Source: Neurospora tetraspora
Lineage: Eukaryota > Ascomycota > Sordariomycetes > Sordariales > Sordariaceae
Direction: 5' to 3'
DNA: 64,000 nucleotides
Assembly: GCF_033439725.1 (NCBI RefSeq)
Contig: NW_026944384.1
Span: 2,480,001 to 2,544,000 of the forward strand
Shown: positions 20,028 to 31,620 of the stretch, piece by piece
How the letters are laid out: the number at the start of each line of letters is the position of its first letter
Numbering within the stretch: the first letter of the stretch is position 1
The notes under the pieces: generated by a model
What the model saw: only the letters and a program-made list of their open reading frames with translations
Database searches by the model: none
What the model was told of the DNA's origin: nothing
Made by a program: the position numbers and the translations under genes

Positions 20028-21692
20028 ATGAGGTGGAATGTTGCGGCCTGTGGCTTGATGGGCCTGCTCGCCCAGTCTGCGACGGCCATCACCATGGACA
20101 TCGACAACGACCGTAAGGATCCGTCGAACTTACCCTTTCGTTTGGCGCACGCGACTAACACGGGTGCTGTTTAGAATCGGTCAAGGATGCCGCCGCCACG
20201 ATAGCGTACGGAATGATGAGATACTACACGGGCAACAACACCGGCGACACACCCGGAAACTTGCCGGACCCTTACTACTGGTGGGAAGCAGGCGCGATGT
20301 TTGGCGCATTGGTCGACTATTGGTGGATTACGGGCGACACATCTTACGTGGAAGTGGCGACACAGGCGATTGTACACCAAGCATCCGATACCCGAGATTT
20401 CATGCCCGCCAACCAGTCCCGAACATCATCCAACGACGACGTAGGCTTCTGGACTATTACGGCCATGATGGCGGCCGAGGACGGGTTCCCGGACCCGCCT
20501 CCGGACCAGCCGCAATGGCTGGCGCTCGTCCAGGCCGTTTTCAACCAGATGGCTTCGCGCTGGGACGACTTGAACTGCGGCGGAGGCCTCAGATGGGCTA
20601 TCAACGACTTTCAGACGGGAAAGGACTATAAGAACTCGTAAGTGGAAGAGGAAGAGAAGAGAAGAGGAACTCGTTGATACTTTGTTCTGGGTTGGTCGTC
20701 TGGAAAGGATTTGTCATTCTACAAAGACTTATTTCTGTGTTGTTTGTCCGTACTGACTCCCCCCTCCCAGAATCTCCAACGGCCTCTTCTTCAACCTCGG
20801 CGCGCGCCTCTCGCGCTTCACAGGCAACAGCTCCTACGGCGAGTGGGCCTCGCGCACCTGGGACTGGGAGCGCTCCATCAACCTGATCACGGACGAATAC
20901 GACGTCAAAGACGGCGCCCACTTCGACGTGACCACACACGTGTGCCGCAACGATTCCGGGCCGCACGTCTGGTCTTACAACATCGGCGTCTTCCTCCAGG
21001 GCGCGGCCTTCATGTACAACACCACAACGGGCGCCGAACAGGAAACGTGGAAGACCCGGGTGGACGGCCTGTTGGGCGCCGTCGAGACCAAGTACCTCAC
21101 CAACGACACCAAGATCATCAAGGAATGGTACTGCGAATCCGGGTTCGAGGACCGCGGCCACCCGTACCAGTGCAACATCGACCAGCAGACCTTCAAAGGC
21201 TACTTGTTGCGCTGGCTCTCTTCCACAAGCCAAGTCGCGCCCTTCACGTACGACCGCATCAACTCGTGGATCCGCTCGACCGCCATCGCCGCCGCCGCTA
21301 GTTGCACGGGGCCCGTCGGCGCAGCAGCACCGCAAGTCGACAGCGGTGGCATCCAGCCGGGCTTCAAAGGGATAGACGGGACCGCGTGCGGGTTCAAGTG
21401 GACGCAGTCGTTCGACGGGTGGGCCGGCGTGGGCGCGCAGATGAACGCCCTGAGCGCCGTCATGTATACCTTGACGCACAAGGGGCTGGGCAAGGCCGGT
21501 AAAGGGCCGGTCACGACGGCGCAGGGTGGAACATCCAAGGGTGACCCCGGAGCGGGTGTAACGGATCCGTCGTCGAGGGGTGGGTTGGCGGCGTTGAAGC
21601 CGATTACGGCGGCGGATCGCGTCGGTGCGGGCATCGTGACGGCGATTTTGGCTATTAGTATTGTCGGGGGGAGTGTGTTTTTGACTATTTAA
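20028..21692 (+). CDS. GPI-anchored GH76 mannan endo-1,6-alpha-mannosidase (DFG5/DCW1 type)
   Basis: Exons 20028-20112, 20175-20637 and 20771-21692 encode 489 residues. A signal peptide (MRWNVAACGLMGLLAQSATA) is followed by a GH76 domain with YYWWEAGAMFGALVDYWW, the catalytic Asp pair in SSNDDVGFWT, NGGG-like NCGGGLRWAIN, NGLFFNLGARL and CGFKWTQSFDGWAGVGAQ near the end. The C-terminus (ADRVGAGIVTAILAISIVGG, ending SVFLTI) is a hydrophobic GPI-attachment signal after a Gly/Ser-rich stretch. DFG5/DCW1 enzymes act outside the plasma membrane. They are thought to transglycosylate GPI-protein glycans into the wall, by cutting alpha-1,6-mannan, and are required for wall biogenesis. In Neurospora, DFG5 homologues cross-link N-linked galactomannan of wall proteins. 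Which paralogue this is cannot be told here. Confidence 0.93.
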
Positions 21693-22368
21693 CCAGCGGG
21701 CAGCCGGGCGTTGGGCTAAGCAAGCCGGTGCGGGCGATATGATGATTTTTTGTGTTTTTGGTTTTTGATAAATGGGCAGGCAAAGCAATATAGGCTTTTT
21801 TTATCCTTTCTCAATCTTCGCTTTTCTTGTGTGTTTAAATACTGCTTCAAGGCTTCACTTCAGCGTTGGAGGCTTTGGATGGTTGGGTGAAGTCGATATT
21901 TTGGTCCTTGTTCATTCTCTACTGCCACGATTGTCTAGAAGAGCATGATATACGGCGTTTGGCGCGAAATATTCAGTCTAACTCAAGCAACGATTATTGT
22001 AACTTTGTGACTTGAAAGCTATTCACCGCACCATAGGTCGTTCATACATTCTGTCCGAAACCCAAGTTGATGGTCTAACAAGTATGCTAGAGATGGAAGC
22101 TCGAAGAGGGAGGTCGAGCCAAAATTTGTTGTGGGAGTTCACAAAGAGCTTCTCGATGGCGACGTAAATAAGGTGGAAGGGCTTCAAGATATTGATGGTT
22201 TTCCGAGGAGGAAAGTGGTGATGCTCGTTAGCGAGGGATAAGGTAGCTTCAAGTCCGTCCATCCTGATGGTTCACAGATCTGATCACAAGATCGGCCCTC
22301 TTGTAACAACACTTTCTTAGTCTATCTATCTATTCATCTATAACAGACAGAAGCATCATGATCCCGCT
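21693..22368. other. Convergent 3' region of GH76 and dolichol kinase genes
   Basis: 676 bp between two convergent stop codons, with AT-richer 3' UTR-like sequence. No gene is seen. Confidence 0.5.
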
Positions 22369-25263
22369 TTACCTCAAATTCATATCCATGCTCTTGACAC
22401 AAGTCCACAGCACAACCGGCACCACCACATTATCATTACCTCCCGTCAACACTGCCTCCGTGAGTGATGCCATGCAAGCACAAGCCGCCGTTTTCACCAC
22501 CGTCGTCGACCACGACGCTTGTGGCAGTTGAGACAATGCCTCCCATAACCTCCCCATTATATCCATCACCAGCTCACCCACGCTCGCGCCCGCGCCCGCT
22601 CCCGCTCCAAAACCATCATTAAGTTCCGCCTCCCGGGCAACCGTAGAAAGCGTGCCAACAGTCGAGGGCCAGCCCCCAACGAATAACCAAATATTAGCCG
22701 TCATCAACCCCACAAACACCGCTGTCGCGAACGCAATGCTCCCCTCGATGCTCTTGCCGCCTCCCCAGAGCCACTTCCTGTGACCCCATCTTCTTCCGAT
22801 CAGCGAGGCTGCCGCATCGCCGAGTCCCACGCACACGACTCCGGCGACCATGCTGATGTCCCGGAGCGGGACCTCCCATCCTGCTAGAGGGCCTTCGCCT
22901 GTACGTGGTAGGGCGGCCAGGCTGAGCCATAGGGGGATGGCACATCCGATCAGGAGGAAGATGTGCGAGATGACGACGGGGCCACGGAGATCTCTGCCGT
23001 CAACGTACGGAGTAAGGAACTGAGCGATGGGTGTTGAGAGCGGAGGGAGCTGGCTCGCTCGAAGAAGGTCAACCAGAAGAAAAATGGCGAGAACGATCGA
23101 CAAAGCCAGAGCGATGTAGGTTGGGTCGATGAAGATGGTAGGTAGGAACATGGCGACCATCATGAAGTGAAAGACCTTCCGACGTGTATCAACCTCGTAG
23201 ATAGGGGATAGGCGGAACACGACCGCGAGGCCGATTATGATGACGACTAGCCAGTAGCCGCTGAGGAGGAGACGGGTGTTGGCTTCTCCGAAGATAGATT
23301 GACGGACGAACTGAACCCAGCCGCCCAAGGCCCCGGAAGCCTCGCCATCGGCTCGTATCGGGAGGCAGATCCATCTCTCGAGATCCGCCTTGACAACCTC
23401 GAGCCTGAGCTGTGGGATGTCGCCAAATAGGTAGCCGAGTGCCCACCCCACCGGCTCGTTTTCAGCGAGGGCGTATCGTCCCACGTACTCCCGAACGCCG
23501 ACCAGAAGGGTGATCAGTATGCAGACGTAGACCCAGCCGGCGTACAGCCACTTCCTTACAGCGGCTTGCCCTTGTGTCAAGGAAAAGAAGGCGCGTACAC
23601 TTGAGGAGGCAGAGCGCTTCCGGCGGCCAGAAGGAGTGCTGGTTTGGGACCGAACGATGCTGGCGATTTTGCCCAAAGAAGGCAATGTATGCCTTCGTGG
23701 GGAGGACTGCTGCGGGGACGGCGGCTCCTGCACATCAAAACGAACATCAGTACCATTGGCCTGACGAAGTGAGCTCTCTTCAGCGCTACTGATGCTATCC
23801 TCTCTTGTCCTCCCTTTCGAGAAGCTCGCATCCCAGGAAGAAGTTGCGGAGTTTCGGTGGCGACGATAGCCCGAACCCATATCGTCGGAGTCACTTGAGA
23901 CCTCTTCATTGTCAGTTTTGCCGTCGTAGTATGTACGTTTGGCAGCTTTGAAGAACCTCCAGAGCCCAGATGTATTTCCGGCCTTGGGCGTAGAAGGGCG
24001 CTTGAAGCGCCACTTTGGTACTCTGGCCAAAGAGATACCCCATTGGATGACTTTACCACATAGCACGATGATTCCGAGACCACCTCCCCAGAGAAGCGCC
24101 TTCAAAATAACAACCTGGGGAGATTGTGCCAGTAAAAGGACGTTAATGAGGGCCACAGAGAGCAACTGCAGTTCGGCAATCAGAAGGCTAGTCGTGGTAA
24201 GGCGCTGCAAGAGCAAGCATAGCGTCTGGTGCAACGGGTACAGCAACGCCAGGATCTCGGAATCCGCAGCAGAGCTGCCCAGCACGAGAGGAATGCAAGA
24301 AAGAAGCCACTGTGTAGAACTATACTCTTCCCAGTGTCCAGCGCCAGGGATCAATGGTCTCGGTAGAGAGCAGATGCTCAAAATCACGTTTGGCAACACA
24401 ACACCCTCGACATTTTGTGCAACAAGAAGCGAGACGAACAGCGGTATAAGCTGTGGGTATAATGCCGGAGCCGGATCGAAGGAAGTAGGGACGGAAAGGG
24501 GCAAGCGTTTCGATGGGTTGCCTCGACGATATGCCCAAGCTACGAGCCTCAACGGGTAGAGGGCAAGTAGTGTCAAGGACAGCCAGCACAATGCCGAGAG
24601 TTCTGAAAAGAAAGTGTTAGCTGAGCTACGAGCATCACAGAAATGGGTTCCTGCTATACCTTTTCGATGTGACCGTAGGAAGGGCTGCACGTCATGGTTC
24701 GACGCTACAAGCAACCCCTGACAAGCAAGCAGCAGTACCTCGGCACCACGGCGAACAACCTCTTTCCTTCTCCGACCCCTCTCTGCTTCGCCTCTTTTTG
24801 TTCGTATGGAGGTGCCGGATCTTGGGTTTAGGTCGGGGTCTCGTCCATCCTCGTCTATGGCGTTTGAGGAAAGAAGGGGTGTTGATGTGCCCGACAGCGG
24901 TTCGTTCTTCCCACGTAATCCCTTGTGTAATCGAGTTTTTGGGGCCGGCAATCCCTTGAGGAAGTGTTCATCGTCTGCTTCGGTACCGCTATCGCTCGCC
25001 GGGTTCGAACTGTGGGCCGATGTAGGAGAGAGTTGGCTCTGTGACAGAGCCACGGTCGCTGCTCGGTGTATGAGTCGTTCGGAGGGCTCGAGGAGCTCGA
25101 AGCTCTGCCGGTAGTAGGGTTTCGGTGTTCGTGTACCGATGGTAAGGTCTACTTCAGGATCTTGGCCCTCGTATTTGGTGTCGGCTGCGTGGAGAGTCGG
25201 AGAGTGGGATGGGGCTGAAGCTGGAGCTGGAGCTGGAGGTGGAGGTCGGAGATGCTCTGACAT
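22369..25263 (-). CDS. SEC59: Dolichol kinase
   Basis: The frame is open for 964 codons. It contains a canonical 57 nt intron at 24659-24603 (GTATAG donor, GCTAAC branch, TTTTCAG acceptor) whose length is a multiple of three and which has no stop, so the spliced product is 945 residues (RSHRK joined to ELSALCW). The C-terminal third is the CTP-dependent dolichol kinase domain: CGDAAASLIGRR-like GLGDAAASLIGRRWGHRKW at about 790-810, then GGGKSIEGSIAF. Many hydrophobic segments fit an ER multi-membrane protein. The N-terminal 200 residues are polar and Pro/Ser-rich. Dolichol kinase makes dolichyl phosphate for N-glycosylation, O-mannosylation and GPI synthesis, which links it functionally to the GPI-type wall proteins nearby. 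Fungal Sec59 of yeast is 519 residues, and filamentous forms carry the extra N-terminal region. Confidence 0.9.
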   Translation of the reverse strand: MSEHLRPPPPAPAPASAPSHSPTLHAADTKYEGQDPEVDLTIGTRTPKPYYRQSFELLEPSERLIHRAATVALSQSQLSPTSAHSSNPASDSGTEADDEHFLKGLPAPKTRLHKGLRGKNEPLSGTSTPLLSSNAIDEDGRDPDLNPRSGTSIRTKRGEAERGRRRKEVVRRGAEVLLLACQGLLVASNHDVQPFLRSHRKGIAGTHFCDARSSANTFFSELSALCWLSLTLLALYPLRLVAWAYRRGNPSKRLPLSVPTSFDPAPALYPQLIPLFVSLLVAQNVEGVVLPNVILSICSLPRPLIPGAGHWEEYSSTQWLLSCIPLVLGSSAADSEILALLYPLHQTLCLLLQRLTTTSLLIAELQLLSVALINVLLLAQSPQVVILKALLWGGGLGIIVLCGKVIQWGISLARVPKWRFKRPSTPKAGNTSGLWRFFKAAKRTYYDGKTDNEEVSSDSDDMGSGYRRHRNSATSSWDASFSKGRTREDSISSAEESSLRQANGTDVRFDVQEPPSPQQSSPRRHTLPSLGKIASIVRSQTSTPSGRRKRSASSSVRAFFSLTQGQAAVRKWLYAGWVYVCILITLLVGVREYVGRYALAENEPVGWALGYLFGDIPQLRLEVVKADLERWICLPIRADGEASGALGGWVQFVRQSIFGEANTRLLLSGYWLVVIIIGLAVVFRLSPIYEVDTRRKVFHFMMVAMFLPTIFIDPTYIALALSIVLAIFLLVDLLRASQLPPLSTPIAQFLTPYVDGRDLRGPVVISHIFLLIGCAIPLWLSLAALPRTGEGPLAGWEVPLRDISMVAGVVCVGLGDAAASLIGRRWGHRKWLWGGGKSIEGSIAFATAVFVGLMTANIWLFVGGWPSTVGTLSTVAREAELNDGFGAGAGAGASVGELVMDIMGRLWEALSQLPQASWSTTVVKTAACACMASLTEAVLTGGNDNVVVPVVLWTCVKSMDMNLR

Positions 25264-28200
25264 GGTCGAGGTTTTGAGCTTCGTACTTGGTGGCTCGGGC
25301 CTCGGGCTACATCGAATGGGCGTCGGTAATGGCGAAGATAGTGTGCTATGCCCGTTTGGTAGTCAATGGCTTGGATCGGTAGAATGACGAGCTGTTGAAG
25401 TCGTGGTCGAAACTGTTGTGTGGATGTTGTTTGTTGGAGGGAACAAGGGGAAATTGTTTGGGGACCCTGAATTGCGTAATCAACTGTATTCCAGAGAGTT
25501 GTCCAGTGTAAAAGGCCACATGTTTCGGAGTCTTGATATCTGACTAGTAAGGTAGACGGGTAGCCTGACGCTAACAAATGGTATTTTCAAGATGGGATGG
25601 AATAGTTTGTTGTTTCTGTCGTATCGTCCACTTTTCTCTGGTCTTTCCAGAAGCTACACCCACAATCACATGAAGAGAATGGTCCAGCGAGGGGGAGGGG
25701 GGTACTGTAGCTTGGACGCGGTCGTCGGGTCGGTGGTCGGTCGGAGCAAGTGGCATGTTTCGAGTCCCACCTTTTTGGCGATCCAGGAACACGGCGTGGG
25801 CGACAAGGTTCGTGCCGGGCTCAGTGAGGCATGGGCCACTGTAGCGCCACTGCACTGCAGGCCGCCGCTACCCAGTGCTGAGCCGTGCAAGCTTCAGCCA
25901 CAGGGCATCATTTCGTGAGAACTTGGACACAACATGTCAAAGATATCCAGGTGTATCATGGCCGCTGAGGCACCTCAGGTACCGCAGTACGATATGTGTT
26001 CTGTACGTACCCCGAGCCGTCGACTCTCGGTTACTTGGTAGTATCGGGTGATTGCTGAAGTGGCTGCTGATGGCTTGCTCACGCTTCAGGGCAGTCGGTA
26101 GATGACAGTCATGACACCGGAATCAGTTGCCATCCAATGTCTCGAGACCTGTACTTCGTATGGTGAGTTTAGTTGAAGAAAGACGTTCGGGTTGTTATGA
26201 CACCCTCAACTCGTCAGCCTGGAAAGTCCAACGTCCCACGCCGCACCCACCACGGTAGTCTCAAATCTCAAGATCAAAAGACCAGACAAACCCGCCAAAA
26301 AGACCATAGAAGAGTGAACAATTATAAACTCGGAGTGAACCGAGAGAGCACTACCCTACAGTGCCTCAGCGCCTACCCAACCCCCGAGCGACTAGCCGTA
26401 CACGTGTAGCCGTCGACCGTTGACAGTGGTGAGAACCGCCGTGTTGGTTCCGACTTTTGACGCTGTGCCCGGCCAATCGGAAGCCGACAGTGTGCCGCTG
26501 GCCGCGCCGTACTGTAGCCCCCGCCCCCAAGGATCCGGGTTCGGCGGCCGTGCTCTTCCGGACGGGAATTGAGCCGCCTGGGCCGACGACACTCATCGCG
26601 AGCGCTGGTGGTCGGAGCAGTGGAGCACAGTGAATTACACTCCGACCAAAGTGGTCGCCAACCGCCTGCAAGCGAGATGCAAACTGAGCAAGAGATTCTT
26701 GACAGCATTGTGTTAGAAAAATGATTTCGAGCCGTTCGACCCTCGGAACCCAATATAATCGAAGCAGCACAGACACCTTCCTGAACAATACCCTTGGTCA
26801 GCATCGGAGATACAGCATAAGATCAACAGCATGTCATAGTATGTAAGGTGGTGATAACACGGCCTGTTATGACCTCGTACCAAGAGTTTTTTACGCGATA
26901 CCACTTCGGTGGGCCGATGACGTTGACGACTTGCACACCGAGCCAGAACGGGAGCAGCAACAAGGACAAGAACACTTTGCAATTTCCACACCTCGGTCTG
27001 GCCGCTCTGCCGCTTTGCCCTGTCCGCGCTCACCAACATCGGAATTGCTTCAAAACTTTTGCCAGCCGTGCCAGCCTCGCAAGTCTATACGGCCATTCAT
27101 CACTTGCAGATGGGCGCACCGCACCTGTCAGACTGCTCTTCTGTGGAGTTCGGTTCAAGACAGAAGCTTTGAGATGAGAGGTTGACAGTTCCGTCCATGC
27201 GGCAGTGGCGTTGGGATAAGGTCAGACTAAGTAAAACAGTGTGGATGCGCGGTAGATCGGATCACACTTCATTCAGCTTGTCAGCGCCGGAGCAGAGCGG
27301 CGACGGAGCGATGTCGTCCAGCCATCCAGTCCCTCTGCTAACAAAGAAAAGAAAGGAAAAATACGTCGTGAGGGGCTGCCCAACAACACAACACGGAGCG
27401 CTTTGCGGAAAATAACAGCAAAAATGACATGGCTGGGAAAATGGAAACAGCAGGCGCCAACGCAACATGGCAAGTGGACAATTATTCGACCAAGCTTCTG
27501 GGCTCTGCCAAGCTCAAAGTTTAGTTGATCCCCCCTCTCGCAACTCGTAAAGTCGTAACAAAGGAGCATCCAGTCCGTATCCCAGTCCGTATCAGGAACC
27601 CGCCTGCCGTAACAATCGTGTATCCTCAAAACCCGATCGAGCGTGAAGCTCAATAAGGAGGCTGTGAACCTGCAGTGGCAGCTTCAGCACGTGGGATTGG
27701 TCGATTTGAACACGAACGAAGCATCAGATTCTCACAAAGTACGAAGCCTCGAGAGCCTGGCCCGCGCGTCTCTCGGGTACAATTGATTCTGAGTGGGAGA
27801 TCCAAAAGGTTCCCTCTTTGGCTTTGCTGTCGTGAAACCATCGCCTCTTTGGGCAAAGCATCCCCCCATCGCCTGGGGGAGGTGCCGTGGCGCACAAATG
27901 GGAAGCAGGCTTCGTAGCGGTAGTCAAGCACCGTCATGGCTTCCCGCCCGCGCCTTCTCTGGTGGCCGTTTCAGCTTTTGCGAGCCGCAGAGGTTCCCAA
28001 TCCTGGTGGGTTCGTCGGATTTCTTTGCTACCGATGAATCTTGGCGCTTGCAGTCTTTGGGTTTTTGGGTGAACCTTGGCGGCTCTAGGCATCGTCGTCT
28101 GAAAGATATGACAGCTGCACCTTGTCCACAGCACCAAAATGTGAAGCTCCCTGGCCCTTGTCGGCGTCCACTTGCGCCGTGTTGGACCGATCAACAAAGG

Positions 28201-29296
28201 CTAAAAGAGCGCCGCAACAACAGCCCCCACCCCATGCCGTCTCGCCGTATGTATTAATCCACTCAATACGATCAATACGGGCCAGTTGCTGTCAAGATGG
28301 CAGGGAAAGTTACCATATTGGGTACAAGCGAGCAAGGAAACTGCAGCTTGGTCAGACCAATCCAGACCGCTGGAACATGGGCGGGAAAGTTCGATCACAC
28401 AAGTTGGAAGAAGAAGGAGCTAGGGAGATCTTTCTGTGTAGGAGATCAGGAAGAAAATCCCATCTTTATTTTGTGTACAAACCTTATATAACTGAACACC
28501 GTGGAGGCAGAGGCAGGAACAACTTGTGAACAACACTGAACTGCGGAAAGAACAGAAGAAGGAAAGAAAGATAGCAAAAGTCTCAGCTCCTGTGGTCGTT
28601 GTCTCGGTAGTGCAACGTTAGCCAGGTAAGCATCAGCAAGCCCTTCCTTCCCTCACCTTTTCTCGCCCTTTCCGTTCTCCGCCAACTTCAGGTTTTCTGT
28701 CCCACCTCGCCATCCTCAACCAGTCTGAGCTCTGTGATGGCTCACGGCTCCTCCTCCCCAGGCTCCCCAGGCTCCCTTCCCCTTCCCTTCCCGTTGGGGG
28801 GTCTTGCCCTGTTTTACCTCTTGTCTTGCTTGGCTTGACTCGAACGGTAACGTTCAAGACTGTCCCAGCCAGTTCAGGCCGTTATTTCCGTTCTGCATCA
28901 TCTTCCTGAACAAGAAAGATACAAGAAGATACCGAGTCGGGACGATCACAGTGCTTACAAGTCGATGCAGGACGACCGCACTAAAATAGGCCCCATTGAC
29001 TCTTGCTGCAACCAAAGCCCAGTTCTCTTCTCGTGGAGTCGGTCGACGAGTCTTTGGTTTTGAGTTTCACGTCCTGCAGCTTCTTGATACCTTGACCGCA
29101 ATCTTCACCCCCCAAGAACGGAACCCAGACGGAACCCAGCCCTGACGAGACTCCAGAACGGCCCCATCAGCCAACAGCTTGCAGACGATTCCATAGGGCA
29201 GCCGCCTTTGATCGCCACCCATCACCACCGTTGACCATCTCCATTTGCTGCAGGACAAGGCCACCCAGACTTCCTCTCTTTTCTCGGCAAGCCACC
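25264..29296. other. 4.0 kb divergent intergenic region without recognisable genes
   Basis: This is the longest gene-free stretch in the window, between dolichol kinase (minus) and a Ser/Thr-rich wall protein (plus). Open frames up to about 154 codons have no family resemblance and overlap on both strands. A CCAAT-like ggccaatcgg lies near 26473. A TATATAA motif near 28485 could serve a long 5' leader of the downstream gene, which starts at 29297. No repeat or transposon was recognised. Confidence 0.4.
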
Positions 29297-30846
29297 ATGG
29301 GACTGAACAAAACCCACGAGATGCCCCCTCCCGGAGCCTCGCTTCCCATCATTGACGTTGAGAAAGCGGCATCGGAAGACGCAAGGACACGCTTGACGAG
29401 ACCAGAGGACCAAAGACTACCATCCAACACCACCGACAACAACAAGATGACTTCGTCGAGGCGCGCTCTCCTGAGCGTCACCCTGTGCCTCTTGTTCTTC
29501 TTCGGCTTGACATCGGCCAGACCATCAAGATGGCAGCAGAGGGTTCAGTGTCATGAGGGAGCTGCATCGGCAGAGGGCGAGAACTTCCAGTCCATGGTGG
29601 ATGCGGCATCGCCAGACTCTCTTCACATCATTCTTCACAAGACCTTCCCTGGCCGGTTCCAGCACGGAGTTTGGGAGTCAGAGAAGCAAGCCATCGAGGC
29701 CGTTCGCCGGGACAACGCCCCTCTTGCGACAGCCATCTTGCGCATGGCCAAGCGTGATGACTCGAACACGACCATCGCTTCGTCAACTCAGCAACCAACT
29801 CAGCAACCAACTCCTTCTTCGGCCTCATCCAGCGCCCAGGTTACTTCGTCGTCGAGCTCCGCGGCGCAAGTCACCAGCTCTTCATCGAGTGCACCTGCGC
29901 CTGAGCCGTCAACCACCACCCAGGCTCCTCCTGTCATCACCACTACTTCGACCACTTCGACCAAGTCAACATCCTCTTCGGTACCTCAGGCTAGCCCCAG
30001 CTCAACTGGTACGTCCGTGGGCGAGAGTGAGAGAACTCTCGTTCCTTTATCAACGTCGTCTTCTGCGTCTTCCGTGTCGTCTTCCGAGCCGTCTTCTGAA
30101 GCCGGAGTGTCTTCCACCACTTCTTCTTCATCTGGTTCGTCGTCCACCTCATCCAAATCTTCTTCTTCTCTTGAATCATCATCGTCATCCACTTCACCCA
30201 CCACTTCATCTTCTGATGTCGTGTCGTCGGTGTCGACGACAGCGTCGTCCACATCAGCTACGACCATTTCTTCTGGTTCGTCGTCCACGTCCACTTCACG
30301 TGCCACCTCTTCTTCTTTTTCGACGTCCTCCACATCCCGAGAAGTATCAGCTTCCTCGGTCACTGTGGGTACGTCGGTGTCCCCTCTTTACTGTAAATTC
30401 TCTTACATCCCCCAACCCCTTTCCCACAAAGACACTCCGGTGTTCAGGGCTCGGCTTATCCTTCAACCACTGAAACATCAACTAACACGAAACTCTTAGT
30501 CTCCTCAACCACCTTGACCACCACCTCCAAGGCCAAGCCCCAAACCACCGAGCAACCACAGACCACCCAGCAACCTCAACAGCCCGATGAGCCCATGACC
30601 CCCAGCTCCAAGGTCATCGTCCAGACGTTGACCTCGACCTCGGACGGCGTCGAGATTGTCGTCACCCAGACCAGCACCGTCCGCGTTGACCCCACCCCCA
30701 CAGTGGGCGCGGCCACCACCAGGGCTTCTCCCAGCCTTCAGAACGCGGGTTCTTCTATCCAGCAGCAGCGGGGAGCGGGCCGCTGGCTGATGGTCGTTGA
30801 GGCTGTCGTATTGGGAGCGCTGTTGATCTTCTTTGTGCTTGCTTGA
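29297..30846 (+). CDS. Ser/Thr-rich secreted protein with C-terminal GPI-type tail
   Basis: Exons 29297-30368 and 30500-30846 give 472 residues. The start at 29297 is in a perfect gccaccATGG context. A second in-frame ATG at 29447 (MTSSRRALLSVTLCLLFFFG) would put the hydrophobic signal at the N-terminus, so the first form carries a 50-residue polar leader before the signal segment (about 55-73). A conserved-looking block follows at about 100-155 (SPDSLHIILHKTFPGRFQHG, ESEKQAIEAVRRDNAPLATA) and ends in AKR, a likely kexin site. The next 280 residues are almost pure Ser/Thr/Pro and probably heavily O-mannosylated. The C-terminus WLMVVEAVVLGALLIFFVLA is a GPI-attachment or membrane tail. I infer a wall or plasma-membrane surface protein and do not recognise a named family. 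Confidence 0.75.
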
Positions 30847-31323
30847 ACTTGAGCGCGGTTGAAGTTCCAGTTTTCAGTTTTTCCTTTTGGGTTATGGGTT
30901 TTTGTTTGGCTTTGACTTTTCAAGTTTGCGTCTCGTTTGCTTTAGCACTGCATTGCGTCGGTTACTTACGTCTACGTCACTTACATTATTTTTCTGTCGT
31001 TCTTGCATTCCGGGGTTTACAACACACACACACATACGCATACACATGCATTCATTTCCGCGGCGGCGCACCGCCGTCGCCTCGATGTATGACCACATTC
31101 TTTTTCTGATCTAAAAGGGCAATTGTTTACTCTCGGTGACAAGACTGGGAGGAGGAAATTTGGTATAGGGAAGGGATTATGTATAGAATTTTGGGTACGC
31201 TATCAATCTACGGTGGTGGGAAAGAGAAGACTGTCTATGGTCTGTACAATGTGAAAGACAAAAGGGGCGAGTTAAGCTGTCACTGGAAGATCTTCACGAA
31301 AGTTGGTAACGTGGTAAAGGAAG

Positions 31324-31349
31324 AATGGATGGATGGATGGATGGATGGA
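31324..31349 (+). repeat. (ATGG)6 microsatellite
   Basis: Six uninterrupted ATGG units plus AT in the intergenic region. Confidence 0.9.
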
Positions 31350-31473
31350 TATAGGTATATACATAGGAACGGACAACATGCGTACATACACACACAAACA
31401 CCGCTTGGTAGATGAGATAATGGAATGAATTAGACGTGAAAGCTGGTTACAATCATTGTTGGAACTAGAACGA

Positions 31474-31620
31474 GAGAATGTGTTCGTGAATGTAAATTTG
31501 GCCAACAGCTTCTGAGAGCAAAAAATAACAAGCTGTTTATGATCCGTGTTGAGATTCTCATGACAAAATGTATTCGCAAACGTAAATCTGGCCAATGTTT
31601 ACTGACAGCAAAAAGAACCA
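31474..31620. repeat. Diverged tandem duplication, 90 bp period
   Basis: The segment around 31477-31524 reappears 90 bp later at 31567-31614. Over 48 aligned bases 37 match, and 8 of the 11 differences are transitions. Shared words include gtaaat, tggccaa and agcaaaaa. It is non-coding and its origin is unknown. Confidence 0.55.

Noticed and set aside
20601-21788. 395-codon minus-strand frame opposite the GH76 gene
   Set aside because: Antisense shadow of exon 3, Arg/Ala-rich, no domain.
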